Numbered from the stretch's first letter, positions 9,419-18,144 are shown. The stretch is DNA of 53,138 nt from a bacterium (GCA_018822805.1 JAHJJU010000056.1:1-53138), one strand, 5' to 3'. A program made the numbers and translations. The notes: generated by a model not told the origin, from the sequence alone.

Positions 9419-10507
9419 TTACCTACTTAATAAAAGTTCTTTTTTACTACTTTTTCTTTGCTTAAATATACTGTTATTTGAAGCATATAAATGCTTAGGC
9501 ATGGTCGGTTGGTATTTAGCAATGTAGGTAGATTTAATTTTTTGTGCCAGTTGATGCACAGCCATGGCATAGTAATCGCTATGATTGTAGCGTGTAATCA
9601 CATAAAAATTATGGGCACCATACCAGAGTTCATCATACTTTTCTCGTTCAAGTTTTATTAACATGACTTTTTCATGGTAGTCAAAGGCATCTTTTGGGTA
9701 AATTTTAGGTAAATGTTTTCGTTCATATTTATGTTTAATTCCTGTTTTTAAACCGTAAAACCGATCACCTTCATAGGAGACACGTGTTCCTACAGGTTCA
9801 TCTTTTTTCCAGCCATTCTCTTTAAAATAGTTGGCGACACTGCCTATGGCATCATCGGGTTGACTGATGCGTATTTTTCCATCGTTATTAAAGTCAACAG
9901 CTAAAGGTTTATAGTTGCTTGGCATAAATTGTGCCATGCCTATGGCTCCTGATTTAGAACCTTTTACAGCACGAGGTTCAACCTGTTCTCGGTAGCACAT
10001 ACGTAAAAACTCTTGCAGCTGATATCGGTAAAATTTTTTGCGTTTATGGTTTCCAAATGCAAGATGTGTGAGTGAATCAAAAACATAAAATTGACCACGG
10101 TTTTTACCGTAATGGCTCTCTATGCCGATAATGGCTGTAATGTATTCAGCAGGAACACCATAAATTTTATGAGCTTTTTCTAATGTTTTAGCATGTTTAT
10201 GCATAAACTCAGCACCCAAATCGGATTGGTTCTTCCCCAAATGCATACGAGAAAATATCTCCCAGCTTCCTTGGGGTCGGTATTCTTCGGAAAGAGGCTT
10301 GACGATACGTTTTTCTACTTTTTTAGAGACTCTTGGATTTTTTCGAACTTGTTTAAAAAGTGTATGGAGATAATTTTTATTGTAGTTGTAGTTGGAGTGC
10401 ATGTTGTTTACAAACTGCCTCACTTCTGCTTTTTTAGTAAAATCAAGAGCAAAAAGTGTCATAGGTGAGAGCAGTATGAACAATAATAACAATTTAACTA
10501 AACGCAA
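9419..10507 (-). CDS. mltB: MltB-type lytic murein transglycosylase
   Basis: A 362-residue periplasmic enzyme that cleaves glycan strands between MurNAc and GlcNAc, forming 1,6-anhydro ends. It has an N-terminal signal peptide (hydrophobic core LLLLFILLSPMTLFA) but no clear lipobox. The SLT_2/MltB domain carries the catalytic Glu130 in IIGIESHYG, with GAIGMAQFMPSNY and DFNNDGKIRISQPDDAIGSVANY following as in the family. The start is TTG at 10507 with AAAGGAG at proper spacing. A TATACT -10 is visible at 10539-10544 on the minus strand. It could be a soluble MltB-like paralogue rather than true MltB. Confidence 0.88.
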   Translation of the reverse strand: MRLVKLLLLFILLSPMTLFALDFTKKAEVRQFVNNMHSNYNYNKNYLHTLFKQVRKNPRVSKKVEKRIVKPLSEEYRPQGSWEIFSRMHLGKNQSDLGAEFMHKHAKTLEKAHKIYGVPAEYITAIIGIESHYGKNRGQFYVFDSLTHLAFGNHKRKKFYRYQLQEFLRMCYREQVEPRAVKGSKSGAIGMAQFMPSNYKPLAVDFNNDGKIRISQPDDAIGSVANYFKENGWKKDEPVGTRVSYEGDRFYGLKTGIKHKYERKHLPKIYPKDAFDYHEKVMLIKLEREKYDELWYGAHNFYVITRYNHSDYYAMAVHQLAQKIKSTYIAKYQPTMPKHLYASNNSIFKQRKSSKKELLLSR

Positions 10508-10627
10508 AAGTCACTCCTTTGAGAGATATTTTACAGTTAGTATAGCCAAGTTATTATTGTTTAAAAATATTTTTATTTATTAGTTAATATTTTTAAGTTT
10601 ATTAGACCTAGGCTTTTTGATTAATCT

Positions 10628-11380
10628 TTAAATGACATTTATTGTAATATTTTGTTCAACTTCCCCGTCATATTCATCAATAACCAAAAAATTAAATTTA
10701 TACGTTCCTTTTTCATTTAAATCAAAATCGATAGAAGTATCCTTTTTTATATCGTATACAAAAAAGTCTTCATTTTTAGAATCCATTGGAATAAATTCAT
10801 TAGAGCCTGTAATGAGCTCTTGATACAATGTAGCTATAAAGAATAAATTAGTACCCGTTGGAGCACCATTAGGTCTTGCTGGATAATCTGATCCATAAAT
10901 ATAAAATTTTAAAGTGCCATTTTCAACAGCATCTTTTTGATCATAGTCAATTGCAACAATAGGTAATTTTTGTTCTACAACGGTCATTGTAATGGTTTCA
11001 GTATCTAAAATGGCATCTTTGTCTTTTACCGTTAGAGTAACATTAATTTCACCTACTTCAGTGGATTTAATACCACCATGTTCTTTGTCTAAAGTTACGG
11101 TATCTCTATCTTGTTCAGAACTAAATGACCATTCATAGGTAAATTCATTTAAGTCACCAATAAAGTTTTCGTTATTCTTAAAAAGAAGAGATTTATCTTC
11201 ATTTGTATATATTTCTTTATTATCAACTATAAAGTATACATCTACACATGTACCATAAGTACTTTTTTCACAAGATGTCCCTCCACTAGAACTACCTCCA
11301 CCACAGGCAGTAAATAATAAGAGAGCGATATGTGATATGATAACAAGTGGTGAAAAACGAAGATATTTAGTTATACTCAT
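10628..11380 (-). CDS. Putative lipoprotein with PKD/cadherin-like domains
   Basis: A 250-residue protein with a lipoprotein signal: hydrophobic stretch at residues 11-24, lipobox LFTAC with Cys26, then a flexible GGGSSSGG linker. The rest is predicted beta-rich. A segment near 90-135 (YEWSFSSEQD...VTLTVKDKDAILDTETITMTV) looks like a PKD-type immunoglobulin fold, and a similar ending (GTYKFNFLVIDEYDGEVEQNITINV) suggests a second. Such domains mediate binding at the cell surface; the partner is unknown. It is monocistronic, with a TATACT -10 at 11408-11413 on the minus strand. Confidence 0.7.
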   Translation of the reverse strand: MSITKYLRFSPLVIISHIALLLFTACGGGSSSGGTSCEKSTYGTCVDVYFIVDNKEIYTNEDKSLLFKNNENFIGDLNEFTYEWSFSSEQDRDTVTLDKEHGGIKSTEVGEINVTLTVKDKDAILDTETITMTVVEQKLPIVAIDYDQKDAVENGTLKFYIYGSDYPARPNGAPTGTNLFFIATLYQELITGSNEFIPMDSKNEDFFVYDIKKDTSIDFDLNEKGTYKFNFLVIDEYDGEVEQNITINVI

Positions 11381-11437
11381 TGTAACCCTTTAAAATAATT
11401 TACAATAAGTATAACTTATTTAGATTAAAAAATATTT

Positions 11438-12604
11438 TTAACTATCACTAATACTTGCAGCAATTTCCAATGCCTTACTTTTCGCCACTTCAACATTATC
11501 ATCCAACACCAAAGAGACAGCCATACGACGACCTACATGCGATTCAGGCTTTCCAAATATTCGTACAAAAGATTTATCGGTAAAGGCAGTGTCTGGAATC
11601 TCTAGTATAGGGTTATGGTTTTCATTTTTTGCTTTGTAGGCACCACAAGCACCTGAACCATAAGTTGTATAGTTTAGAGGAAGACCTAAAACAGCACGTA
11701 CATGAAGGGCAAATTGACTCTGACTCTGTGTCATGAGTGTCACCATACCGGTATCGTGTGGACGTGGGCTTAGTTCTGAAAAATAGACCTCTTCACCTTT
11801 TACAAAGAACTCCACACCAAAGATACCACGACCCCCTAGACCATCGGTTACGGCTTTGGCGATATCTTTTGCTTTTTGAAGGGCAACTTCGCTCATGTTC
11901 ATTGGTTGCCAAGAGAGAATAAAGTCTCCATCTTGTTGCACGTGACCGATGGCATCACAAAAAGTTGTTCCTGTTTCATTACGTACGGTTAATAGTGTAA
12001 TTTCATAATCAAATTTAATAAACTCTTCAACAATCAATTCAGACGCATCTCCACGAGCCTCTTTGGCAATCTCCCATGATGCTTCAATGTCATCTGCTGT
12101 TTTTGCGATGCTTTGCCCATGCCCTGATGAACTCATAACAGGTTTAATCACACAAGGAAAGCCCATCTCTTCTCCAGCTTTTTTTAAACCCTCTAAAGTG
12201 GTTACAAATTTATACTTACTGGTGGTGAGTCCTAAAGTTTCTGAAGCAAAAACACGAATATTTTTACGGTTCATGGTTTTGTTTACAGCTTCTGCATTGG
12301 GAATCACATGAAAGCCTTTAGCTTCGACTTCAAAAAGAGCTTCAATTGAGATCGCTTCGACCTCCGGTAAAATGAACGTTGGTTTCTCTTTTTCGATGAG
12401 GGCAACCACGGCCTCTTTGTCTTGCATGTTTATGGCATAAGAACGGTTGGCCACCAAGTGGGCAGGGGCATTTTCATATTTGTCAACAGCAACAACTTCA
12501 ATACCAAGTCGTTGGGCTTCTATGGCAACCTCTTTTCCAAGCTCACCTGAGCCTAAAAGCATAATTTTAATAGCATCTTGTTGTAGTGGTGCAGTAAATG
12601 TCAT
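11438..12604 (-). CDS. purT: Formate-dependent GAR transformylase
   Basis: A 388-residue ATP-grasp ligase making formyl-GAR from GAR, formate and ATP in purine synthesis, independent of formyl-folate. The N-terminal [19 protein letters not shown] binds nucleotide/GAR. The central ATP-grasp has [16 protein letters not shown], and [13 protein letters not shown] near residue 280 is characteristic of PurT. The length matches the family (about 390). GAGGA precedes the ATG. A TGA-TAAAAT promoter lies at 12635-12643 on the minus strand. The folate-dependent isozyme purN is also present (17.2 kb). Confidence 0.95.
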   Translation of the reverse strand: MTFTAPLQQDAIKIMLLGSGELGKEVAIEAQRLGIEVVAVDKYENAPAHLVANRSYAINMQDKEAVVALIEKEKPTFILPEVEAISIEALFEVEAKGFHVIPNAEAVNKTMNRKNIRVFASETLGLTTSKYKFVTTLEGLKKAGEEMGFPCVIKPVMSSSGHGQSIAKTADDIEASWEIAKEARGDASELIVEEFIKFDYEITLLTVRNETGTTFCDAIGHVQQDGDFILSWQPMNMSEVALQKAKDIAKAVTDGLGGRGIFGVEFFVKGEEVYFSELSPRPHDTGMVTLMTQSQSQFALHVRAVLGLPLNYTTYGSGACGAYKAKNENHNPILEIPDTAFTDKSFVRIFGKPESHVGRRMAVSLVLDDNVEVAKSKALEIAASISDS

Positions 12605-12634
12605 GGGAGAATCCTCAATAATAATATGGTTGTT

Positions 12635-12643
12635 ATTTTATCA
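12635..12643 (-). promoter_or_regulatory. Extended -10 promoter of purT
   Basis: On the minus strand the sequence reads TGA-TAAAAT about 30 bases before the purT ATG. There is no canonical -35, which is normal for this group. Confidence 0.45.
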
Positions 12644-12740
12644 AATAATTATAAATTTACTTCACTTAACTGATTTTAGAAGTCTAATGCAATATCTGTT
12701 CTCGATAATACTTCAATAACACTTCTATTGTAAACTAACT

Positions 12741-12760
12741 GTATCAAAACAATTTGATAC
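12741..12760. promoter_or_regulatory. Perfect inverted repeat upstream of a small gene, possible operator
   Basis: GTATCAAA, a four-base spacer, then TTTGATAC: a perfect 8-bp dyad 26 bases upstream of the ATG at 12786. The spacing fits either a protein-binding operator or a hairpin in the leader. No regulator is encoded immediately beside it. Confidence 0.4.
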
Positions 12761-12785
12761 TAAAAATAACAGCAAGGAGTTGTGT

Positions 12786-12983
12786 ATGTCGGAAATTTTA
12801 AATGTTGAGTTGGAACTACGCCAAAATTATGTTGATAGTGATGTGACAGAAAGTATTGTTCGTTATGTTAATGCACATGGGTTTGATGCTCAAAATGTTG
12901 ATGAGTTACTACTTGGGTTGGGTTACGATGAGATGTTTAAAGAGATGGAGAACATCGAAAATCCTCAAAGTAATGGGAAATAA
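12786..12983 (+). CDS. Small acidic hypothetical protein
   Basis: A 65-residue acidic protein (start MSEILNVELELRQNYV) with no membrane segment or Cys, probably helical. AAGGAG at 12774-12779 lies six bases before the ATG at 12786. The alternative TTG at 12780 directly abuts the ribosome-binding site and is unlikely. The gene is flanked upstream by a perfect dyad and downstream by a 13-bp hairpin, so it looks like a self-contained small transcription unit. I do not recognise the family. Confidence 0.6.
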   Translation: MSEILNVELELRQNYVDSDVTESIVRYVNAHGFDAQNVDELLLGLGYDEMFKEMENIENPQSNGK

Positions 12984-13003
12984 TCTCTTACAAATACCCC
13001 TTT

Positions 13004-13033
13004 ATTTTCAGTTTAATTTTTTAAACTGAAAAT
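13004..13033. terminator. Long AT-rich hairpin after the 65-residue gene
   Basis: A perfect 13-bp inverted repeat (ATTTTCAGTTTAA with its complement) surrounds a TTTT loop, 20 bases after the stop. Only two G-C pairs are present and the downstream sequence (CTCTTTATCC) is only moderately T-rich. It may be a terminator or mRNA-stabilising hairpin. Confidence 0.45.
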
Positions 13034-13221
13034 CTCTTTATCCTCTAAATAATCTCACTTAGTACTAAATATCAAAATTTTCATCTTCTTTACATAAAAA
13101 AATTATATAAAATTAAAATTTTACACGTTTTAAAACAAAATATAACTATAATAGTGATATGGAACACGTTTATTTTAATAGATAACTGTTTTTATAATAA
13201 AGTTAGAAAAAGGATATTATC

Positions 13222-13443
13222 ATGCGACTCAAAATTATTTTACTGATAGGTGTAATGTTGTTTATACCGATGGCATCTATTGCTGAAGAATCGAAATCTG
13301 AAAGTATGAAGATTGAATCTATGAATATTCAAGCGTTGATTGAAAAAGCAAAAGAGGCATCATCTGATGATAGAGTTAAAATTGAAGATCTTATAAAAAA
13401 GAAAATTGCTCAAGCACACAGAGAAAACTCCATTAAAGGATAG
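13222..13443 (+). CDS. Small exported hypothetical protein
   Basis: A 73-residue protein with a clear signal peptide (MRLKIILLIGVMLFIPMASIA, cleavage likely after SIA). About 50 mature residues follow, highly charged and helical (KIEDLIKKKIAQAHREN). AAAAAGGA precedes the ATG, and a TATAAT lies at 13147-13152. It sits just upstream of a two-component system but has its own promoter region. The envelope location is inferred; the function is unknown. Confidence 0.6.
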   Translation: MRLKIILLIGVMLFIPMASIAEESKSESMKIESMNIQALIEKAKEASSDDRVKIEDLIKKKIAQAHRENSIKG

Positions 13444-13497
13444 TTCATTTTTTATGAGAATTAATTGTTATTTTAGGTTTTTTTATATTTTTTATTA

Positions 13498-13506
13498 TGG
13501 TATAAT
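13498..13506 (+). promoter_or_regulatory. Extended -10 promoter of the two-component operon
   Basis: TGG followed by a perfect TATAAT, 38 bases before the response-regulator ATG. This is a full extended -10 match. Confidence 0.6.
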
Positions 13507-13543
13507 GAGGCTTAAGTACAAATAACCTATTAGAGAGCAGTTA

Positions 13544-14173
13544 ATGAAAATATTATTATTGGAAGATGACACTGTTTTGTTAGAAACTCTTTGTGAGCTA
13601 TTGAAGCAACACGGTTTTGATGTAACAGCTGTAGAAAAAGGTCAACATGCTATTGATATGACCTTTGAAAACAGTTATGATATCTATTTATTTGATATTA
13701 ATCTACCTGATATGAATGGTATAGATCTTCTCAAAAGTCTCAAAGAGGCAGATGATCAGACTCCGGCGATTTTTATTTCTGCTAATGAAGATATTCAAAC
13801 GATTGCTAAGGGGTTTGATGTGGGAGCTGAGGATTACATAAAAAAACCCTTTATGCCGGAAGAGTTACTGATTCGACTCAATGCCAAACTCTCAAAAAAG
13901 ATGGTGATTTGCTATCAAAATGTCCGTTACAATACCGTTTCAGGAGATATTTTTATTGATAATAAAAAAGTCTACCTCAGTTATGCTCAATTTAAACTTG
14001 TGGATATGCTCTTTAGAAACATAGACAAAGCTGTGACAAAAGATGAGCTATTGGATGTTACGGAGTATCATAGTGATAATGCTTTGAGGGTTGCCATTAC
14101 CAAACTTAAAACCCTGCTCAATATTGAGATAAAAAATATTCGAGGAGTAGGATACACCATTGAATCGTGTTGA
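13544..14173 (+). CDS. OmpR-family response regulator
   Basis: A 209-residue regulator. The receiver domain (1-about 118) has the acidic pair Asp8/Asp9, the phospho-acceptor Asp51 in YLFDINLPDMNG, and the conserved Lys in DYIKKPF. The C-terminal winged-helix DNA-binding domain (about 128-208) ends in the typical NIRGVGYTIE hairpin. It overlaps the histidine-kinase gene by 14 bases, so the two form one system. The stimulus and target genes cannot be read from the sequence. The perfect dyad at 12.74 kb and the small genes beside it are possible but unproven targets. Confidence 0.92.
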   Translation: MKILLLEDDTVLLETLCELLKQHGFDVTAVEKGQHAIDMTFENSYDIYLFDINLPDMNGIDLLKSLKEADDQTPAIFISANEDIQTIAKGFDVGAEDYIKKPFMPEELLIRLNAKLSKKMVICYQNVRYNTVSGDIFIDNKKVYLSYAQFKLVDMLFRNIDKAVTKDELLDVTEYHSDNALRVAITKLKTLLNIEIKNIRGVGYTIESC

Positions 14174-15245
14174 AGTAAGATCATTTCTTAGAAACTTTAT
14201 ACCCTTTTTTATCACTTTAGAATTTTTAACAGGTATTATATTTTATGAAGAGTATCAAAATGAAGTTAAAAATTTAGAACAGACGATTCATTATAATATG
14301 GATATTTGTAATTTTAATACGGATGATGATCAATATGCTTGTTTAGATTATACCATCGAATTTTTTAATGAAAAGAAACAGACTTATACGCTCAAATTTT
14401 TACAAGAACAGGATGAACAACCTGAGATTAGCTACAAAAAAAATAATCTATTTTATAAATACTATTCTATTCCCAATATAGACGAACTTCACCTTAAAAT
14501 TAGTTATCCTGCTTCATTATATCAAATAAAAATAGCAACATTTAAAAGTCATAGAATCCAAGAGTTTGTTTTGGCTTCATTGGGTGTCTTACTCTTAACC
14601 ATACTATTTTCATTCTACTCCTTAGCCCCCTTACGTCATGCCTTTAAGTTAACACAAGAGTTTATAAAAGACATCTTACATGACTTTAATACTCCTATTA
14701 GCTCTCTACTGCTCAATGTCAAAACTTTGCCAAAGTCAAAAGAGAGTTACGATAAAATTAATCGCATTGAACAATCTCTTAATACAATTCTGTCGCTACA
14801 AGAGAATCTAAAGAGTTATCTTAATCAACACCCAAAACAAAAAGAGCAATTTGAACTCTTTAAACTCGTAGAAGAGCGTGTTAAATCCTTGGAAAATCTT
14901 TACCCAAATCTTACCTTTATCATTCAGGGGGAGCCACTCTGGCTATACAGTAATCAATCATCAATGAGTCGAATCTTAGATAATCTTCTTAACAATGCAG
15001 CCAAATATAATCAAGTAAATGGACAGGTTGAAGTTCAAATCAAAATGCACAGTATTACCCTATCCGATACAGGAAAAGGCATTAAACATGCTGAGAAAAT
15101 TTTTGATAGATTCTATAAAGAACATGAACGAGGATTGGGAATTGGGTTGCATATCGTTAAAAAATTGTGTGATGAATTGGGCATTAAAATAAAAGTATAC
15201 AGTAAGATAGGTCAGGGGACAAGGTTTACGCTTATTTTTCCGTGA
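14160..15245 (+). CDS. Sensor histidine kinase
   Basis: A 361-residue membrane kinase. Transmembrane helix 1 is at about 11-28, a periplasmic sensor region spans about 30-132 with a pair of Cys residues (50 and 61), and transmembrane helix 2 is at about 135-155. The dimerisation box has His174 in ILHDFNTPIS, where most kinases have HELRTP; the HD(L/F)NTP variant is common in Campylobacterota. The ATPase domain has NLLNNAAKYN (N box), LSDTGKGI (G1) and GLGIGL (G2). The TTG start at 14160 inside the regulator gene is the only one that keeps the first membrane helix. Confidence 0.9.
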   Translation: MNRVEVRSFLRNFIPFFITLEFLTGIIFYEEYQNEVKNLEQTIHYNMDICNFNTDDDQYACLDYTIEFFNEKKQTYTLKFLQEQDEQPEISYKKNNLFYKYYSIPNIDELHLKISYPASLYQIKIATFKSHRIQEFVLASLGVLLLTILFSFYSLAPLRHAFKLTQEFIKDILHDFNTPISSLLLNVKTLPKSKESYDKINRIEQSLNTILSLQENLKSYLNQHPKQKEQFELFKLVEERVKSLENLYPNLTFIIQGEPLWLYSNQSSMSRILDNLLNNAAKYNQVNGQVEVQIKMHSITLSDTGKGIKHAEKIFDRFYKEHERGLGIGLHIVKKLCDELGIKIKVYSKIGQGTRFTLIFP

Positions 15246-15300
15246 AAATCTTATTGACTGCTATAGAAGAGTTTTTTGGAGAATTAAGGAGTATAGAGAA

Positions 15301-15323
15301 CCAAGTACAAAAAATGTACTTGG
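15301..15323 (-). terminator. Hairpin after rpsU
   Basis: The stem CCAAGTACA/TGTACTTGG with a five-base loop lies 14 bases past the rpsU stop. On the minus strand the trailing sequence (TTCTCTATACTCC) is only partly T-rich, so strength is uncertain. Confidence 0.4.
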
Positions 15324-15336
15324 GAAGGTTGACCGA

Positions 15337-15549
15337 TTAGAGTCTGGCTTCGTATCTTCTAAGCATATAAAGTTTTTTAAGAATCTTTTTACGAGTAGCA
15401 ATCTTCTCTTTCTTTTTAGCTTCAGTTGGTGTTTCGTAGTGCTGTCGAGCTCTAGCTTCAGTAACGATTAGGTTTCTGTCACACTGTCTTTTAAATTTTC
15501 TGTAAGAGTCATCAAATGAATCTCTAGCTGATAGTTTAATTCCCGGCAT
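15337..15549 (-). CDS. rpsU: Ribosomal protein S21
   Basis: A 70-residue basic small-subunit protein starting [20 protein letters not shown] and rich in Arg/Lys, matching bS21. S21 helps mRNA start-site recognition at the 30S platform. GGAAGGGGG lies nine bases before the ATG at 15549. A TTG six bases further upstream would add two residues but is too close to the ribosome-binding site. A TATAAT -10 is at 15614-15619 on the minus strand, and a hairpin (TCTGTA/TACAGA, 15580-15596) sits in the leader. Confidence 0.95.
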   Translation of the reverse strand: MPGIKLSARDSFDDSYRKFKRQCDRNLIVTEARARQHYETPTEAKKKEKIATRKKILKKLYMLRRYEARL

Positions 15550-15579
15550 AATCAAGCACCCCCTTCCTTATCAGATTTT

Positions 15580-15596
15580 TCTGTATCGTGTACAGA
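15580..15596 (-). promoter_or_regulatory. Leader hairpin of rpsU
   Basis: The inverted repeat TCTGTA-TCGTG-TACAGA lies between the inferred promoter (15614-15619, minus) and the S21 ribosome-binding site. It could fold in the mRNA leader. Whether it regulates S21 is not shown by the sequence. Confidence 0.3.
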
Positions 15597-15649
15597 ATGG
15601 ATAAAAGTTGCGAATTATATCGAAACTAATATTATGGTTTGGTGATTTG

Positions 15650-15658
15650 TGGTAGAAT
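15650..15658 (+). promoter_or_regulatory. Extended -10 promoter of the NAD(P)HX repair gene
   Basis: TGG-TAGAAT lies 24 bases before the ATG at 15682, in a divergent region shared with rpsU. Confidence 0.4.
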
Positions 15659-15681
15659 TTTTATTATAGATGGAGTAGAGA

Positions 15682-17103
15682 ATGCAAAAATTATTCAAGT
15701 CATGTTATGAGATGGACAGTAGATGTTACGATGTGTACAACCTAACCGAAGACATTTTAATGGAACACGCAGCCAATGGTATGGCAAACTACATCAAAGC
15801 CAATTTTAAAGAGAAAAGTATGGTACTTATTGTCTGTGGAGTGGGAAATAATGGTGCTGATGGTATTGTTTTGGCAAGGCTACTACAAGGGTTTTACAAG
15901 GTTAAACTCTACCTTCCTTTTGGTGTACGTTCGGTGATGGCAGAGGTGCAATTAGAGAGGGTACAAACCTTAGATATAGAGTTTGTTGATGAGGTTCAAG
16001 AGGCAGATGTCATTGTCGATGCAATTTTTGGAGCAGGGCTTTCTCGTGAACTTGATGAAAAGACGCGTAAACTAATCGTTAAACTGGAAGCCCTGAATGG
16101 TTTTAAAATTGCTTGTGATGTTCCAACAGGTATTGATGTCGATGGTAACCCTTTTCCTATGGCTCTTTTTGTAGATGTGACGATGACCATGGGTGCTTTA
16201 AAAGAGTGTCTGTACTCTGATATGGCAAAAGATCATGTGGGTGAGATTGTCTGTGTGGATTTAGGGCTACATTATGATAAATACATTGAAGGGTTTGAGA
16301 GTGATTTACAGCTTTTAGAAGAGAGTGACATGAAACTTCCAACGCGTAACTGGTCAAAAACAACACATAAGGGCTCGTTTGGACATTTGGCTGTAATTTC
16401 CGGTGAAAAAGAGGGTGCAGGGATTATGTCGGCTTTGGCAGCATTGCGTTTTGGGGCTGGATTGGTAACCATGGTGGGGGAGATAGCAACGCCATTACCT
16501 TTAGTAGTGATGCAAGATAGACAACTACCCAACAATACTACGGCGATAGCTTTTGGTATGGGGTTTGGAATGAACTTTGAGGAAGAAATTGTTGAAGATA
16601 TTTTAGAGAGTGAAGTTCCTTTGGTTCTCGATGCAGATATTTTTCACTCCGAGATAATTTTAGAGCTTTTAGAACAGCGTGACAGAGAGATGGTTTTAAC
16701 ACCTCACCCAAAAGAGTTTGTCGCTTTATGGAACATGACCATTGATACTCCTTTGAATATGGCTGTGCTACAAGCCAATAGGTTTGAAAAAGTGCGAGAG
16801 TTTTGCTCCGTCTATCCACAGGTGACACTGCTGCTAAAAGGAGCCAATATGATTGTGGGGCAAGATCAGCAACTCTTTGTGAACCCTTATGGCAGTGCAA
16901 AACTGAGTAAAGGAGGTTCGGGTGATGTTCTCTGTGGACTCATCGGGGCACTGTTGGCTCAAGGTTGGGACTCTTTAGATGCTGCAATTCATGGTTCTTT
17001 GGCGTTGACAGCAGGGGCAAAAAATTATACAGGAAGCTCTTATGCGATGTTGTCAACGGATATCCTAGAAGAGATTGGAAAGTTGGAAAAATTTATTTTT
17101 TGA
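15682..17103 (+). CDS. nnrD: Bifunctional NAD(P)HX epimerase/dehydratase
   Basis: A 473-residue fusion that repairs hydrated NADH and NADPH. The N-terminal YjeF_N epimerase domain (1-about 205) shows GVGNNGADGIVLARLL, VDAIFGAGLSR and CDVPTGIDVDG. The C-terminal ADP-dependent dehydratase, related to ribokinases (about 215-470), shows THKGSFGHLAVISG, LTPHPKEF and the KLSKGGSGDVLCGLIGALLAQG phosphate/ADP motif. The length is slightly under the usual ~490-500. A GTAG-headed palindrome begins 13 bases after its stop and precedes purN. Confidence 0.93.
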   Translation: MQKLFKSCYEMDSRCYDVYNLTEDILMEHAANGMANYIKANFKEKSMVLIVCGVGNNGADGIVLARLLQGFYKVKLYLPFGVRSVMAEVQLERVQTLDIEFVDEVQEADVIVDAIFGAGLSRELDEKTRKLIVKLEALNGFKIACDVPTGIDVDGNPFPMALFVDVTMTMGALKECLYSDMAKDHVGEIVCVDLGLHYDKYIEGFESDLQLLEESDMKLPTRNWSKTTHKGSFGHLAVISGEKEGAGIMSALAALRFGAGLVTMVGEIATPLPLVVMQDRQLPNNTTAIAFGMGFGMNFEEEIVEDILESEVPLVLDADIFHSEIILELLEQRDREMVLTPHPKEFVALWNMTIDTPLNMAVLQANRFEKVREFCSVYPQVTLLLKGANMIVGQDQQLFVNPYGSAKLSKGGSGDVLCGLIGALLAQGWDSLDAAIHGSLALTAGAKNYTGSSYAMLSTDILEEIGKLEKFIF

Positions 17104-17116
17104 TATGTTGTGATTT

Positions 17117-17137
17117 GTAGGGTCGATTTTATCGACC
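17117..17137 (+). repeat. REP-like unit A (GTAG + hairpin)
   Basis: GTAG is followed by GGTCGAT-TTT-ATCGACC, a perfect 7-bp stem. It lies between nnrD and purN and is one of the dispersed GTAG-headed palindromes in this window. Its core sequence differs from the others. Confidence 0.6.
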
Positions 17138-17154
17138 ATTTGCTACAATTCTTT

Positions 17155-17706
17155 ATGAAAAAAATAGCCGTATTATTCAGTGGAACAGGAAGCAACTTAG
17201 CGTATATATTGGAGCATTTACATGGTAAAAGTGTAGAGGTTATAGTTGCTTTAACCAATAACCCAAGTGCAGGGGGAATTGCCTTTGCCAAGGCGTATGA
17301 TATCCCTTTAGAGATTATTGACTCAAAAAGCTTTAAGAGTCGAGAAGCTTTTGATGCCGAAGTGGTACATGCTTTGAGTTATTATAAACCGGATTTAACC
17401 GTTTTAGCCGGTTTTATGCGTATCTTAACCCCTCATTTTACCGAATCTATCAAATCGATTAATTTGCATCCATCTTTATTGCCTTTACATAAAGGGATGT
17501 ATGCGATTGAACGAAGTTATGAAGATGAAAATGAAGTGGGTGGTGTCTCGGTGCATTGGGTTACTTCGGAGCTTGATGGTGGAGAGGTGATTTTACAAAA
17601 AGAGGTTGCAAAAGATGATAAAGATTTTAAGACCTATGCGTGTGAAATTAAAGTCATTGAAAAAGTGGCACTGGCAGAGGGCATTCAAAAAGCATTAAAG
17701 GAATAG
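17155..17706 (+). CDS. purN: Folate-dependent GAR transformylase
   Basis: A 183-residue enzyme transferring the formyl group of 10-formyl-THF to GAR, the third step of purine synthesis. It begins MKKIAVLFSGTGSNLAYIL, the PurN phosphate-binding start. LAGFMRIL and INLHPSLLPLHKG carry the catalytic His region, and VHWVTSELDGGEVI follows. The open frame extends to 17110, but the extra residues include the upstream palindrome and no family sequence, so the ATG at 17155 is preferred. Confidence 0.94.
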   Translation: MKKIAVLFSGTGSNLAYILEHLHGKSVEVIVALTNNPSAGGIAFAKAYDIPLEIIDSKSFKSREAFDAEVVHALSYYKPDLTVLAGFMRILTPHFTESIKSINLHPSLLPLHKGMYAIERSYEDENEVGGVSVHWVTSELDGGEVILQKEVAKDDKDFKTYACEIKVIEKVALAEGIQKALKE

Positions 17707-17714
17707 GGAAGATT

Positions 17715-18143
17715 ATGAAAAAAACATTAAAATTTATGGGCATTGTCATTGTGACAACACTCTTTTCGGCATGTGTACCACAGCCACAACTAGGAACAAG
17801 CATTGGAGGTACTAATGGTGGTGGAGCATCCTCTATAGAATATGGAGCACGACCTTCTAATTACGTTACCTCCATACAAAGTTATTTCTCTACAAAACTA
17901 CCACGAGCCCAAAATGCAAAGTATAAGTTCTCTCAACCTAAACGAGCTTACAAACGAAAAGGTCTAGCCTATGGTGGAGAAGTTGACTGGAAAGGGTGGT
18001 TGGTTGAAACTTCGATTGCAACGCCGAGTCGTACGGGTAAACTTTTAACTCCAAAACCATATATGGTACTTTTTACAGGTAATCAGATTGTTGAACATAT
18101 TTTAGGAAATAGCCATAAACTTTTGACCAAAGTAGACCGTTAA
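17715..18143 (+). CDS. Hypothetical lipoprotein
   Basis: A 142-residue protein with a lipoprotein signal (basic MKKTLK, hydrophobic core, lipobox LFSAC with Cys20), then a Gly/Ser-rich linker and a basic soluble domain containing KPYMVLFTGNQIVEHILG near the end. GGGAAG lies before the ATG, and the gene is nine bases after purN and one base before the next gene, so it is probably co-transcribed. I do not recognise the family. Confidence 0.65.
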   Translation: MKKTLKFMGIVIVTTLFSACVPQPQLGTSIGGTNGGGASSIEYGARPSNYVTSIQSYFSTKLPRAQNAKYKFSQPKRAYKRKGLAYGGEVDWKGWLVETSIATPSRTGKLLTPKPYMVLFTGNQIVEHILGNSHKLLTKVDR

Positions 18144-18144
18144 G

